From positions 1 to 37,547 of the forward strand of contig CAYHBN010000005.1 in assembly GCA_964354865.1 (NCBI GenBank): 37,547 nt of DNA, given 5' to 3'. The first letter of the stretch is position 1; the number at the start of each line of letters is the position of its first letter. Positions 24,149-32,220 of this stretch are shown one piece after another. The translations under genes were made by a program, and so were the position numbers. The notes below the pieces were generated by a model. That model did not search any database. It saw only the letters and a list, made by a program, of their open reading frames with translations, and was not told the origin of the DNA. Source of the DNA: JAHFJU01 sp964354865 (GTDB taxonomy: Bacteria; Patescibacteriota; Gracilibacteria; UBA1369; UM-FILTER-53-11).

Positions 24149-24238
24149 TGGAGGAGGGAGAGGGATTCGAACCCTCGAGACCCTTGCGGGCCTAATAGTT
24201 TTCAAGACTATCCGTTTCAACCGCTCACGCATCCCTCC
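24149..24238 (-). tRNA. tRNA-Ser (anticodon TGA)
   Basis: 90 nt with encoded CCA (24149-24151). Acceptor GGAGGGA/TCCCTCC, anticodon stem ATAGT/ACTAT with loop CTTGAAA (UGA, reads UCA), long variable arm, T arm GAGGG-TTCGAAT-CCCTC. Discriminator T, unlike the G of the other two serine tRNAs here. Confidence 0.96.
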
Positions 24239-24369
24239 ATTTTTAGCACTCACTGGCGCGCCGTGCGCTCTTAATTAAGCCGCCACATTATACATAAGTT
24301 CGGGCCGTCGACAATATTCACGCGAGCGAAAAAACTACATGGCTTATATAAAGCCAGAAGTCCCCGTTT

Positions 24370-24387
24370 GAGTTGCGCGCGCAACTC
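24370..24387. promoter_or_regulatory. 18-bp perfect palindrome, possible operator
   Basis: GAGTTGCGCGCGCAACTC lies 14 bases upstream of the -35 box at 24402. Its position and perfect symmetry suit a regulator binding site; it could also be a minus-strand RNA hairpin upstream of tRNA-Ser. No regulator is identified. Confidence 0.45.
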
Positions 24388-24401
24388 GCTTTAAAATACC
24401 A

Positions 24402-24430
24402 TTGACACATTGTCACTATCTGCATACTAT
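24402..24430 (+). promoter_or_regulatory. Strong promoter of the orphan at 24462
   Basis: Perfect TTGACA (24402-24407), 17 bases, TACTAT (24425-24430). The transcript should start near 24437, leaving about 25 bases before the ATG. Confidence 0.8.
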
Positions 24431-24461
24431 ATCGCCCCCTAGCCATTCACTCTATATCAAC

Positions 24462-25022
24462 ATGAGAAAATCTACAGACATAGAACAATCCACATCGGCA
24501 CGTAATACACTTATGCTTGCGGGACTCGATATGCATGGCGTTTTTGAAAAACAATTACGTGTGCTCGGAGCCCTCAAAAGAGCAGTTGCAAATAAACCTA
24601 AGAAAACCGAGATACTTGACCTCGCCCCTATTGCTGCAGAACTCGGTATGAGCCAAGAAGATGTTATCGCTGAAGCGCTCGTTGGTGCTATGGCAGAAAT
24701 TGGAGCAGAAAAATATGGCAATCTAGATTTAACAAGCCTCGCACTAAAATTAGCAGAAGAAGGAGCGAATACCGTTCCGGGAACAATTAGCGCAGGGGCA
24801 TATCACATTACCGACCCACTCTTTGAAGTTTTTGAGTTTGCAATGGAAGCAAGTGCATTGAAACACTATTTCGGTCGTTTTATTACGCAATTAAATAGTG
24901 CTGTTGAAAAACGAACCGGAAGCGCGAATGTGCAACATGCAAAAGAAGAGAAGGTAAATGCCGCACGAGAAAAAGCACACGCACAAGTACGAAGAGAAAT
25001 ATTGGATAGGCAAGAATACTAG
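24462..25022 (+). CDS. Hypothetical helical protein
   Basis: 186 residues from ATG 24462; the in-frame TTG at 24402 is part of the -35 box and cannot be the start. Not recognised. It is Ala/Glu/Leu-rich and almost entirely helical; residues about 45-75 (I-L-D-L-A-P-I-A-A-E-L-G-M-S-Q-E-D-V) resemble a helix-turn-helix-type segment without a clear match. The C-terminus is strongly charged (E-E-K-V-N-A-A-R-E-K-A-H-A-Q-V-R-R). A strong promoter suggests it is well expressed. No signal peptide. Confidence 0.75.
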   Translation: MRKSTDIEQSTSARNTLMLAGLDMHGVFEKQLRVLGALKRAVANKPKKTEILDLAPIAAELGMSQEDVIAEALVGAMAEIGAEKYGNLDLTSLALKLAEEGANTVPGTISAGAYHITDPLFEVFEFAMEASALKHYFGRFITQLNSAVEKRTGSANVQHAKEEKVNAAREKAHAQVRREILDRQEY

Positions 25023-25043
25023 ATTGAAACTATCAAATAGACA

Positions 25044-25072
25044 CTGAATTCTGCTACGCAGAAGCGTATACT
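25044..25072 (+). promoter_or_regulatory. Promoter of orphan at 25079 (predicted leaderless)
   Basis: TATACT (25067-25072) ends six bases before the ATG; a weak -35 CTGAAT (25044-25049) is 17 bases upstream. Confidence 0.5.
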
Positions 25073-25078
25073 TCTGGC

Positions 25079-25744
25079 ATGAACTCACTCTTCACCAACG
25101 TAGAAAATTACATTATTCTGTTTCCTATCCTCTTCGCTGTAGGCATCATCGTATTCTCTCTGATTGCGCACAAAAAACGCATCGAAAAACTACAGAATAT
25201 TGCGAGCGAACTTGGATTGGAGTTCAAAGAACAAGAGGCAATTACACAACCAACACAAGTAGACAAATGGCAGCGCGAGAGTGACCTATGGGAACTTTCA
25301 GGAACCTATCGCGGAATACCAATTCGCATTTTCGCGCACTCAATCTCGCACGCAAGAAACAGGACGGTTCTCACCTATGTCGTCGCATCTTTCAAAAAAT
25401 CCTTTACGGGAAACCTAAACATATCGGCCGACAACAATTTTTACAAATTCGTCTCATTTATTCTGCCGCAAGAGCTGAAAGTTGGCGATGAATCACTCGA
25501 TAATAAATACTTTCTTCAAGGAGATTCTGCAGACAAAATGCGTTCATTCCTAAAATTAAAAGGAGTTGAAAACGCCCTCGATGAACTCTTCACCTTTTCA
25601 AATCTTATCTCAGTACACAGCGATGGTATTTGGGCTCAAACTACGGGTCACCTGACTGATATACACAAAATGAGAGAAATTCTCGATTTTATAACCAGTA
25701 AAGTGAGGATATTCGAAGAAGCACAACAAAGAGAGTCTTATTAA
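25079..25744 (+). CDS. Hypothetical single-pass membrane protein
   Basis: 221 residues. One hydrophobic segment (about 12-31, I-I-L-F-P-I-L-F-A-V-G-I-I-V-F-S-L-I-A) is followed by basic residues H-K-K-R, so the large domain is probably cytoplasmic. The domain has W-E-L-S-G-T-Y-R-G-I-P-I-R-I-F and later T-Y-V-V-A-S-F, a layout I have seen in uncharacterised membrane-anchored families (DUF3137-like), but I cannot confirm one. No catalytic motif. The -10 hexamer exactly six bases upstream supports the start. Confidence 0.72.
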   Translation: MNSLFTNVENYIILFPILFAVGIIVFSLIAHKKRIEKLQNIASELGLEFKEQEAITQPTQVDKWQRESDLWELSGTYRGIPIRIFAHSISHARNRTVLTYVVASFKKSFTGNLNISADNNFYKFVSFILPQELKVGDESLDNKYFLQGDSADKMRSFLKLKGVENALDELFTFSNLISVHSDGIWAQTTGHLTDIHKMREILDFITSKVRIFEEAQQRESY

Positions 25745-25827
25745 ATTTTAATATAGACCGAAAAACACTTTTTCTGTATATTCGGGCTGCTTCAACCAAG
25801 GATTTGAGTGCGAAAAATATACACCAC

Positions 25828-25920
25828 GGAGAGGTACTCAAGTGGTTGAAGAGGAGGGTTTGCTAAACCCTTAGGGGTGCGAAAGCGCCCGCGAGGGTTC
25901 GAATCCCTCCCTCTCCGCCA
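25828..25920 (+). tRNA. tRNA-Ser (anticodon GCT)
   Basis: 93 nt with encoded CCA (25918-25920). Acceptor GGAGAGG/CCTCTCC, anticodon stem AGGGT/ACCCT with loop TTGCTAA (GCU, reads AGC/AGU), long variable arm closed by GCGAAAGC, T arm GAGGG/CCCTC. Discriminator G. Two small hairpins follow (TACAT/ATGTA 25921-25941; GTGCC/GGCAC 25947-25959), without a T run. Confidence 0.96.
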
Positions 25921-26005
25921 TACATGAACGAAGTGAATGTACTGGAGTGCCCTTGGCACGGACCTTGTCCCCTGCCACCATTTGATATTTTGCTGAAGGC
26001 TATGA

Positions 26006-26034
26006 TTTACCCATGAGGCAATTTATGGTATAAT
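26006..26034 (+). promoter_or_regulatory. Promoter of the proline-rich orphan (predicted leaderless)
   Basis: TTTACC (26006-26011), 17 bases, perfect TATAAT (26029-26034). The ATG at 26041 is seven bases after the -10, so the transcript should begin on the start codon. Confidence 0.7.
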
Positions 26035-26040
26035 TAATAG

Positions 26041-28392
26041 ATGGCTGAAAATAAAAAAACAGGTGGAGCTGAGTACACTGGCGACTGGAATAAAGACGTC
26101 GGAAGCGTCAGCAATGATAAACAAAAAGATCGCACACGTTTTTATAGTAAAAAGGCGATGCTGCAATTAAGTGTCGACACCGAGGCCGGTCTTCGCGAAG
26201 CAATAAAAAAAGAAACAGACCTCGTACCCTACCAAACAATAAAATCTGCAGAAAACTTTGAAGAAAAAGTCACAAGTAAATGGCTCTATGGCGCCCTCGA
26301 CTCCTTTTTCAAAAACAACGTACATATTGAAAACGAAGTTGAAAGAAAAAGAGAGGTATTTGCCTCGCTCGCTGAAGTTTGCAAAAAAATAAATGTCGAC
26401 TTGATTAGACAAGGATCAACAATCGAAATTGAAAATGGATTATTGAGCGTGAAAAATAAAAATGGATATCAATATCAAGATGTGCCACTACGACTTGGTG
26501 GGAATGCTGCACCTTCGCATAGCGCTGGAGAAAAAAATATAAAGTCCATTGTGAGTAAAACGCGCCCTGTAAAAAGCGCTGAGCATAAACTGAAGAAACA
26601 TGGTCAGAAAAAAGAAAACAAACCTACACATAACAGAATTGAAAAGGGCGAAGTCCCCGTTGTAGCAGAACATGAAAAATCAGTGAAGAAACCTCGAAAT
26701 AAAAAAGAAAAAAATCCAAAGGCAGGTAGATTGCCGAATGTAACCTACGGGAAAAGCACTTCAACCTTAGTGCCCGAAGCACCGGAAGTTCCAAGTAAGC
26801 CGACATCAACACCAAAAGCGCCGAGATATGAAGAGACTCTCATCGCACCAATAGAGCAACCCGAAGAAGAAAAACCACGTGAACCAGAGGTCACTCCAAC
26901 ACCTGTACCAGCTGAAGCTCCTGTCGTGTCTTCAGAACCAGCTCCCCCAACAGAAGTGCCGCAGCCACCAGCTCCATCAACAGAACCAGAGCCTGTTCCT
27001 CCACCAGCGACACCAGTAGACCCAGCGCTTGCGCCAAAGCTTGAACAGAAAGAAGACCCGGAAGCACCGCCGCCAGATGAGGCTCCCAAGCCCCTTGATC
27101 TGCCGCCTTCTGATGAACCAGCTCCACCAGTAGAGCAAACCGAAGAACCAGTAGTGCCGGTAGTACCTTCTTCAGAGCCGCCTCGACATGCTACTCCCTC
27201 AGAACCGCCAGCAGCACCAACGCCGCCCGAAACTCCGCCACCGGCTTCAGAACCACCTCCGCCGGCAGAAGCACCCCCAACAGAAGCACCACAGCCACCA
27301 GCACCGCCAACAAAACCGGCTGAACCACCTACACCCGTAGACCCAGCGCTTGCGCCAAAGCTTGAACAGAAAGAAGACCCGGAAGCACCGCCGCCAGATG
27401 AGGCTCCCAAGCCCCTTGATCTGCCGCCTTCTGATGAACTGGCTCCACCAATCGCTCCTCCAGTAGAGCAAACCGAAGAAGAAAAACAAGCAGAGCTAGC
27501 AAAAAAAGAGGAGGAAAAAGAAGCTGAAAAGAAAAAAGCCGAAGAAAAAATCGTTGAAGAAAAACGAAAAGATGAAGAGAAAGCTCACGAAAAAAAAGAT
27601 ACGTTCGAGCTTAGTGAGCAGATTAAAAAAGAGTTACTTTCCGAATATCCAGAGGCAAAAGTTGTCTTGAATACAGAAACCGGAATGTTCGACGTCATTA
27701 TAAGCGACAAATGTCCGGAATGGAATTTTGATGCCGTGGATAGTGAAGGACTACCGTCAGCGTGCAATCACACGTTCTCAATCAGACTCGATAAAGATAA
27801 TGCACTTGAACCAGGTAGCATAAATGCTGCACGAATTTTTGATGACACTATTTTGGCGAGTCCTAACTTTCAAGATCCTACAGCATTTAAAAAAATCTTA
27901 AACGAACAAATCGTCAAGAAAAACCGTACGGTGCTTGAAACAGCTAAGACACTTTTTTCTGACCTTAACAAGCTTTTCACGGCCTCTGCCAAAATCAAGG
28001 AATATAATTTTAAACTCTCATCGGTCCTGAAAAGCGACGAAGAGACGCTCAAAGTGCCAGTCAGCGCCTCATGGGAAAATCCCGATGGAATTACTATTTC
28101 GGTTAGCCCAATAGAAAAAAAACTCAAGGCGCGCATCATGAGTGGATTCGGAGGAAAAGACATTCAAGCCGATACCATCAAACAGGCCATCAATGCGTTT
28201 GCTACCTTTTTAAAAGATAACGCAGCAAACATTGAAAAGCGCAGAGAAGCGAGTATGGCATTAGATGAAGCCGAGAGACAAAAAGCAGCAGACGAGGCAC
28301 AAAAAAAGCATGATGAAGAAAACGGAGGAGCAGATCCAGATGAAGTAGAGCCACTACCTATTCCAGTGCGTCCCGTCGAAGAAAAAAAATAG
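26041..28392 (+). CDS. Large orphan protein with duplicated proline-rich region
   Basis: 783 residues, no signal peptide or membrane segment. Layout: N-terminal helical domain (about 1-155), basic Lys-rich linker (165-245), Pro/Glu/Ala-rich region (about 245-480) holding two copies of a unit centred on V-D-P-A-L-A-P-K-L-E-Q-K-E-D, a highly charged coiled coil (485-520), and a C-terminal part (525-755) with what look like two alternating strand/helix modules, then an acidic tail. Not recognised. The next gene follows after 19 bases and was probably made from the same transcript. The long minus-strand open frame across the Pro-rich region is a composition shadow. Such polyproline stretches usually need EF-P or related factors to be translated. 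Confidence 0.75.
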   Translation: MAENKKTGGAEYTGDWNKDVGSVSNDKQKDRTRFYSKKAMLQLSVDTEAGLREAIKKETDLVPYQTIKSAENFEEKVTSKWLYGALDSFFKNNVHIENEVERKREVFASLAEVCKKINVDLIRQGSTIEIENGLLSVKNKNGYQYQDVPLRLGGNAAPSHSAGEKNIKSIVSKTRPVKSAEHKLKKHGQKKENKPTHNRIEKGEVPVVAEHEKSVKKPRNKKEKNPKAGRLPNVTYGKSTSTLVPEAPEVPSKPTSTPKAPRYEETLIAPIEQPEEEKPREPEVTPTPVPAEAPVVSSEPAPPTEVPQPPAPSTEPEPVPPPATPVDPALAPKLEQKEDPEAPPPDEAPKPLDLPPSDEPAPPVEQTEEPVVPVVPSSEPPRHATPSEPPAAPTPPETPPPASEPPPPAEAPPTEAPQPPAPPTKPAEPPTPVDPALAPKLEQKEDPEAPPPDEAPKPLDLPPSDELAPPIAPPVEQTEEEKQAELAKKEEEKEAEKKKAEEKIVEEKRKDEEKAHEKKDTFELSEQIKKELLSEYPEAKVVLNTETGMFDVIISDKCPEWNFDAVDSEGLPSACNHTFSIRLDKDNALEPGSINAARIFDDTILASPNFQDPTAFKKILNEQIVKKNRTVLETAKTLFSDLNKLFTASAKIKEYNFKLSSVLKSDEETLKVPVSASWENPDGITISVSPIEKKLKARIMSGFGGKDIQADTIKQAINAFATFLKDNAANIEKRREASMALDEAERQKAADEAQKKHDEENGGADPDEVEPLPIPVRPVEEKK
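27016..27118 (+). repeat. 103-bp exact direct repeat, copy 1
   Basis: Identical over 103 bases to 27337-27439, offset 321 bases (107 codons), so the reading frame is kept. Identity at third codon positions means a recent duplication or gene conversion inside the proline-rich region. Confidence 0.97.
27337..27439 (+). repeat. 103-bp exact direct repeat, copy 2
   Basis: Second copy of the repeat at 27016-27118. The flanking proline-rich protein sequence is also similar between units but diverged at the DNA level. Confidence 0.97.
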
Positions 28393-28411
28393 AAAAATAC
28401 TTAGTTTTTAC

Positions 28412-31400
28412 ATGACCATGAAAAATCCTGAAGCCAACCTAGCAGCTCAGCAACAACCGCAAGCACAAGGCGAAACGTTGATGCTCGACCAACAGATTGC
28501 GAAGAATAAAAACGATACGGCGGCACTCGAAAAAATGCTCGAAGACAAAGCAACCGATACACCCGCCGCGCGCGAACACCTTGCGACACTAAAAAGAGAT
28601 CTTGCTCTGCTCGAAGCAAAACGAAACAGTGCGCACCAAGTAGTGAGCGCTCAAGCACAAAATGAGTTAGCGGAGGTTGTGTCACCGCGCATTGAAAACA
28701 ATGAATCACCCGCAAGCTTCGAAGCGAAGCTTATCATTGCGCTCATGTCTCAGCGAGATCTTGGGTACAAAAAAACGGCCGAAACTAAAGAAGGAGATAC
28801 CCTCAAACTGTTATTCATCAAAAAAAATGCGCCGCGAATCGCAATCACACTTCCCCAAGATCCCGCAAAAGCAAAACCATTAGTGCTCAGTACAGAAGGT
28901 AATGTTGCAAAATCCGATGGCACCTTCGAAAAGATCAAACAGTTGAGTGGCTTCCGCGATGAGCCCTATGATCTACTAGGCAATCTCAAAACAAACATTG
29001 CGATACTCACCTCAAAACGCAACGAGCGAACCAATCCAGCAAAAGAAGCGCTCAAACCGCTGTCATTAGACAAAACAAAATTCGACAAAAGCGGAGGACT
29101 CGTCATTGAAGGTACTCTTTCTCTTAACGAAAAAACTATCACCGGATGGATCAATCTTTTCGAAAACAGTGACGGTAAGTACCGTGCGAGCATTACCTCA
29201 AATGGAAAAACATACCCCGTAGAAGTTGCGGCGACATCAGACAACACCGAAGCCTATCAACAGTTTCTCAATGAGTACCACGCGGTGATGAAAAAAATAT
29301 ATACTGCTGATTTTCTGGAACACAAAACCTCAGATCCGGTGCTTATACAAGGCGCTTTAGATATGGCGGCAAATCACGAAATAGCCGCACGCCAAAGAGA
29401 GGCACTTGAAAAAGAAGATGCGCGCATTGCGATAATTAAGAAACGATTTGAGAGAAAGGAATATATCTACAAGGGACTCCAGCCTAAAGACGAAGCACAG
29501 CGTCCTAAATACGACGATGGATATGTCATAACTTTAAGCTCAGGTCCTAACGAAAGAACTATCTACCTAAAGCGTGATAAGGATCCACAGACAATTGAGA
29601 TTGATACTTTTAATAATGTCGAAGATCCAGATATTGGATATGTTGCCCTGGCGCACTCCACAGAAATTCCTGATTCACCGAATCAGGTAAAAAAATCGAA
29701 GCGACAGTTGCAGCTCGAAGCGATTCTGAGCACAAGGATGAATACAAAAGAGAAGGGGGCATATACCATACTCAGCGACACTGATTTCGGAGGAGAGAAA
29801 GGGTCAAATGGCTTACTCGGAAAAATTGAAGCACACATTAAAACAGCAGAGAAAGCACATGAAGAGTTTAAAAAACGCCCCAGTGAAAAGGCAAAAGAGA
29901 TTGGTGTAGACACGGGCACTACTATGGATCTCAATGGAAAAACATGGAAGCTCTATCGCTACGAAGCGCCAGACAAAGGTGGTTTTTATACAGTGCCATT
30001 GATTATCGACGATGAGAATCACTCACTCACGTTTCTCAGTCCAAACGGAACCATGTCACCACAAAAAAATGATATCGCTCAAATAAGTTCTGCGGTTATT
30101 ATTGCGACCGTTGTGAAGGCGTATCTCGATCAAAATAAGGCAATCATTACTGCACGAGAGCACCTCAAAGATGAAGAAATAAAAAAGATTTTTGAGAAAA
30201 ATAATGCGGGAGGAACAGTGAAGGGTGATGGCAATCTTGAGAATATTTTCCCTGAACCAATCTCAGCAATCTACAAAAAATACTACATTCCTCCTAAAAA
30301 AGTAGATGCGACTGAGGTGAAGGATAAGAAAGAAATAGAGGCGTATAGAGTAACAATCCAGCCCCAGACCGCACCAAACGGAGAGGTCACGGCAACTATC
30401 ACTGACTGCGAAGCAGCGAACATCGCAGAACTGTACAAGGATGAAGATGAAGCACCGAAAGGAGTTGATGTAGATGCACAACCTATTACCGTACCAATTA
30501 CTGCGACAGGGCCGCACGCGATGAACGAGATTATCTCTCAAATTAAAAGCATACTGAAGGCGCGTGAAACTGCTAAAGAAAAAACAATCGCCGATGCAGT
30601 AACCGCTGCACGCCAAAAAGCCGACGACGACTATGAGGCGGCAAAAAAAACAGCCGAAGAAGAAGCACAGGCGAGAGGGATAAAGAAAAAAGAAGAGCAG
30701 GAATTTGATGATTCGGTAAATAAACCGCAAGCATACCTCGATAGAGAGTTAACAAAAGCGGTGCCAAAATTTGCCACCGCACACCCTGAGTTAGGTATTC
30801 AAAGCTGTGAAATTACAGGGTCGAGTGCAAGCAAGGGAGTTCACTACTTCGCACTCAAAATTGTGCGCAATCGCGAGGGAGAAATTACTGAGCATTTTGC
30901 AAGAATTTCAACTCATCATAATGAGGGATACTCTTACACTACAAGCAGAGCGCCCGAAGCAAGCCTCATGTTTTTAGACCCCAACAACCTGCTCGAAAAA
31001 ATTGTTACAGCAACTGACTACAAAACTCCTGCAATGCGCCTCGCAGAGAACCAAAGAGAGTTCGAAGACAAAAACAATCGCAAAGTGTTATTTGGAGTTG
31101 CTCGCATAGGTTTTGAGAAAGCGTGGAGTGGCAAAACAGTTGTCGAGGACCGAGGCGAAGTCCTTCATGTGTACAATGTACAAAAAATGATCGACATAAC
31201 CATTGAACTAAAACGTAATGTAAGCGGATACTATAAAGCAAAAATTAATGAGCCGCTAAAAATGGTTGCTTACCTTGAAACAAACAATGCAGAGTATGAT
31301 AAAAATTTCGAGAACCTTGTCGCCCACGTTGCAACAAACACCGACAGGCAGCTAATGGCGAAAAAGACTGAATCAAACTGGGATAGAGTGGCACAAGACG

Positions 31401-31648
31401 CAGTAAGCATCTTGGAAGAACCGGGTAAGGTCGGCAAAGTTTCAATGAAGCCAAATGCAAAAGCGCCAAAAGAAGTTGTTATTTCGTATTCAGGTGGCAT
31501 CGCGATTCACGCGCCACTTGAGCGCACCGAAGTGGGCATGTACACAGTTGTTGTAAAACACGGGAAAAAGACAATTATCAACGTCGAAAATGAGGACTTC
31601 GGATCAGCAATCAGAAGCGCCGCAGAGCTTTTGAAAAGCAAAAAATAG
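28412..31648 (+). CDS. Very large orphan protein, apparently modular
   Basis: 1078 residues, no signal peptide or membrane segment, not recognised. After a Gln/Glu-rich N-terminal coiled coil (about 1-85), the chain alternates beta-rich stretches and helices roughly every 130-150 residues: a strand pair such as Y-V-I-T-L-S or A-Y-R-V-T-I-Q-P, a short D/N-rich turn, then a helix with pattern I-x-x-I-x-x-A. These look like diverged copies of one module, and the C-terminal half of the upstream protein has similar ones (inference by eye). A strongly charged coiled coil (about 720-770) separates the last modules. It starts 19 bases after the upstream stop without a Shine-Dalgarno site; ATG 28418 is an equal start candidate. 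Confidence 0.75.
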   Translation: MTMKNPEANLAAQQQPQAQGETLMLDQQIAKNKNDTAALEKMLEDKATDTPAAREHLATLKRDLALLEAKRNSAHQVVSAQAQNELAEVVSPRIENNESPASFEAKLIIALMSQRDLGYKKTAETKEGDTLKLLFIKKNAPRIAITLPQDPAKAKPLVLSTEGNVAKSDGTFEKIKQLSGFRDEPYDLLGNLKTNIAILTSKRNERTNPAKEALKPLSLDKTKFDKSGGLVIEGTLSLNEKTITGWINLFENSDGKYRASITSNGKTYPVEVAATSDNTEAYQQFLNEYHAVMKKIYTADFLEHKTSDPVLIQGALDMAANHEIAARQREALEKEDARIAIIKKRFERKEYIYKGLQPKDEAQRPKYDDGYVITLSSGPNERTIYLKRDKDPQTIEIDTFNNVEDPDIGYVALAHSTEIPDSPNQVKKSKRQLQLEAILSTRMNTKEKGAYTILSDTDFGGEKGSNGLLGKIEAHIKTAEKAHEEFKKRPSEKAKEIGVDTGTTMDLNGKTWKLYRYEAPDKGGFYTVPLIIDDENHSLTFLSPNGTMSPQKNDIAQISSAVIIATVVKAYLDQNKAIITAREHLKDEEIKKIFEKNNAGGTVKGDGNLENIFPEPISAIYKKYYIPPKKVDATEVKDKKEIEAYRVTIQPQTAPNGEVTATITDCEAANIAELYKDEDEAPKGVDVDAQPITVPITATGPHAMNEIISQIKSILKARETAKEKTIADAVTAARQKADDDYEAAKKTAEEEAQARGIKKKEEQEFDDSVNKPQAYLDRELTKAVPKFATAHPELGIQSCEITGSSASKGVHYFALKIVRNREGEITEHFARISTHHNEGYSYTTSRAPEASLMFLDPNNLLEKIVTATDYKTPAMRLAENQREFEDKNNRKVLFGVARIGFEKAWSGKTVVEDRGEVLHVYNVQKMIDITIELKRNVSGYYKAKINEPLKMVAYLETNNAEYDKNFENLVAHVATNTDRQLMAKKTESNWDRVAQDAVSILEEPGKVGKVSMKPNAKAPKEVVISYSGGIAIHAPLERTEVGMYTVVVKHGKKTIINVENEDFGSAIRSAAELLKSKK

Positions 31649-31697
31649 CCTAGACAAGACGAGGGTACAATAGGTAGCTTTTATGGGCTAAATTTGG

Positions 31698-31703
31698 TAT
31701 AAT
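31698..31703 (+). promoter_or_regulatory. -10 box of the small anchored protein gene
   Basis: Perfect TATAAT; the -35 (TAGCTT, 31675-31680, 17-base spacer) is poor. The predicted transcript starts near 31710, about 14 bases before the ATG at 31724. Confidence 0.5.
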
Positions 31704-31723
31704 TAAATGAAGAAAAACTCTTT

Positions 31724-32191
31724 ATGGTCTTAGCACCCAAAACAAAATTACTCGTTGGACTCGGCGCCTTTATATTGGTGGTTTTTGGTCTGCTTTCGCT
31801 GAGGGGCAATACCTTTTCAGGCAGCATAACGGATTTGATTATTCCAGAACAAGGAAACCCCGCAATGTGTGCTGAACTGCAAACTGCGTGTACTGAAGCG
31901 GGCGGAAACGGAGTTCCGTGTGATAACTATGGGAAACTTTGCACCTCGATATTAGCGCTTCCACAGGCGTCACCAGAAATAAAAACAGAGACCCCTGCTC
32001 CTCGACGCCGAGCACCAAGCACTCCCGCAACACCAACCGATACTGCAAATACACGGGGTGCCGCTCCCGAAGTGCCCGCTCCAGCAGCCGACACTACTCC
32101 TCCTACAACGGGGGCAGACCTTCAGGCACTACAAGAATTATTCCCCGACGCACCGTCGCAGGGACAAATTGATTCAAGCACCGTTCGTTAA
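31724..32191 (+). CDS. Small membrane-anchored or secreted orphan with four Cys
   Basis: 155 residues. A hydrophobic N-terminus (about 8-27, L-L-V-G-L-G-A-F-I-L-V-V-F-G-L-L-S-L) serves as signal anchor. A compact Cys region (about 49-72) has four Cys (C-A-E-L-Q-T-A-C, then V-P-C-D-N-Y-G-K-L-C) that could form two disulfides. The rest is Pro/Thr/Ala-rich and probably disordered. Not recognised. It follows the two giant orphans in the same direction but has its own -10. A short hairpin ATGCC-GAA-GGCAT (32193-32205) lies between its stop and the convergent argS stop. Confidence 0.7.
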   Translation: MVLAPKTKLLVGLGAFILVVFGLLSLRGNTFSGSITDLIIPEQGNPAMCAELQTACTEAGGNGVPCDNYGKLCTSILALPQASPEIKTETPAPRRRAPSTPATPTDTANTRGAAPEVPAPAADTTPPTTGADLQALQELFPDAPSQGQIDSSTVR

Positions 32192-32220
32192 CATGCCGAA
32201 GGCATTGATCCCCCAGCGTC

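Noticed and set aside
26745..27410. Minus-strand open frame of 221 codons rich in Gly/Ser/Ala
   Set aside because: It lies entirely opposite the proline-rich repeats of the 783-residue gene; Pro codons read backwards give Gly-rich frames, and it has no promoter or family features.
31707..31733. Eight-codon upstream frame overlapping the start of the 31724 gene
   Set aside because: The -10 at 31698-31703 predicts a transcript start near 31710, after this ATG, so it would not be translated.
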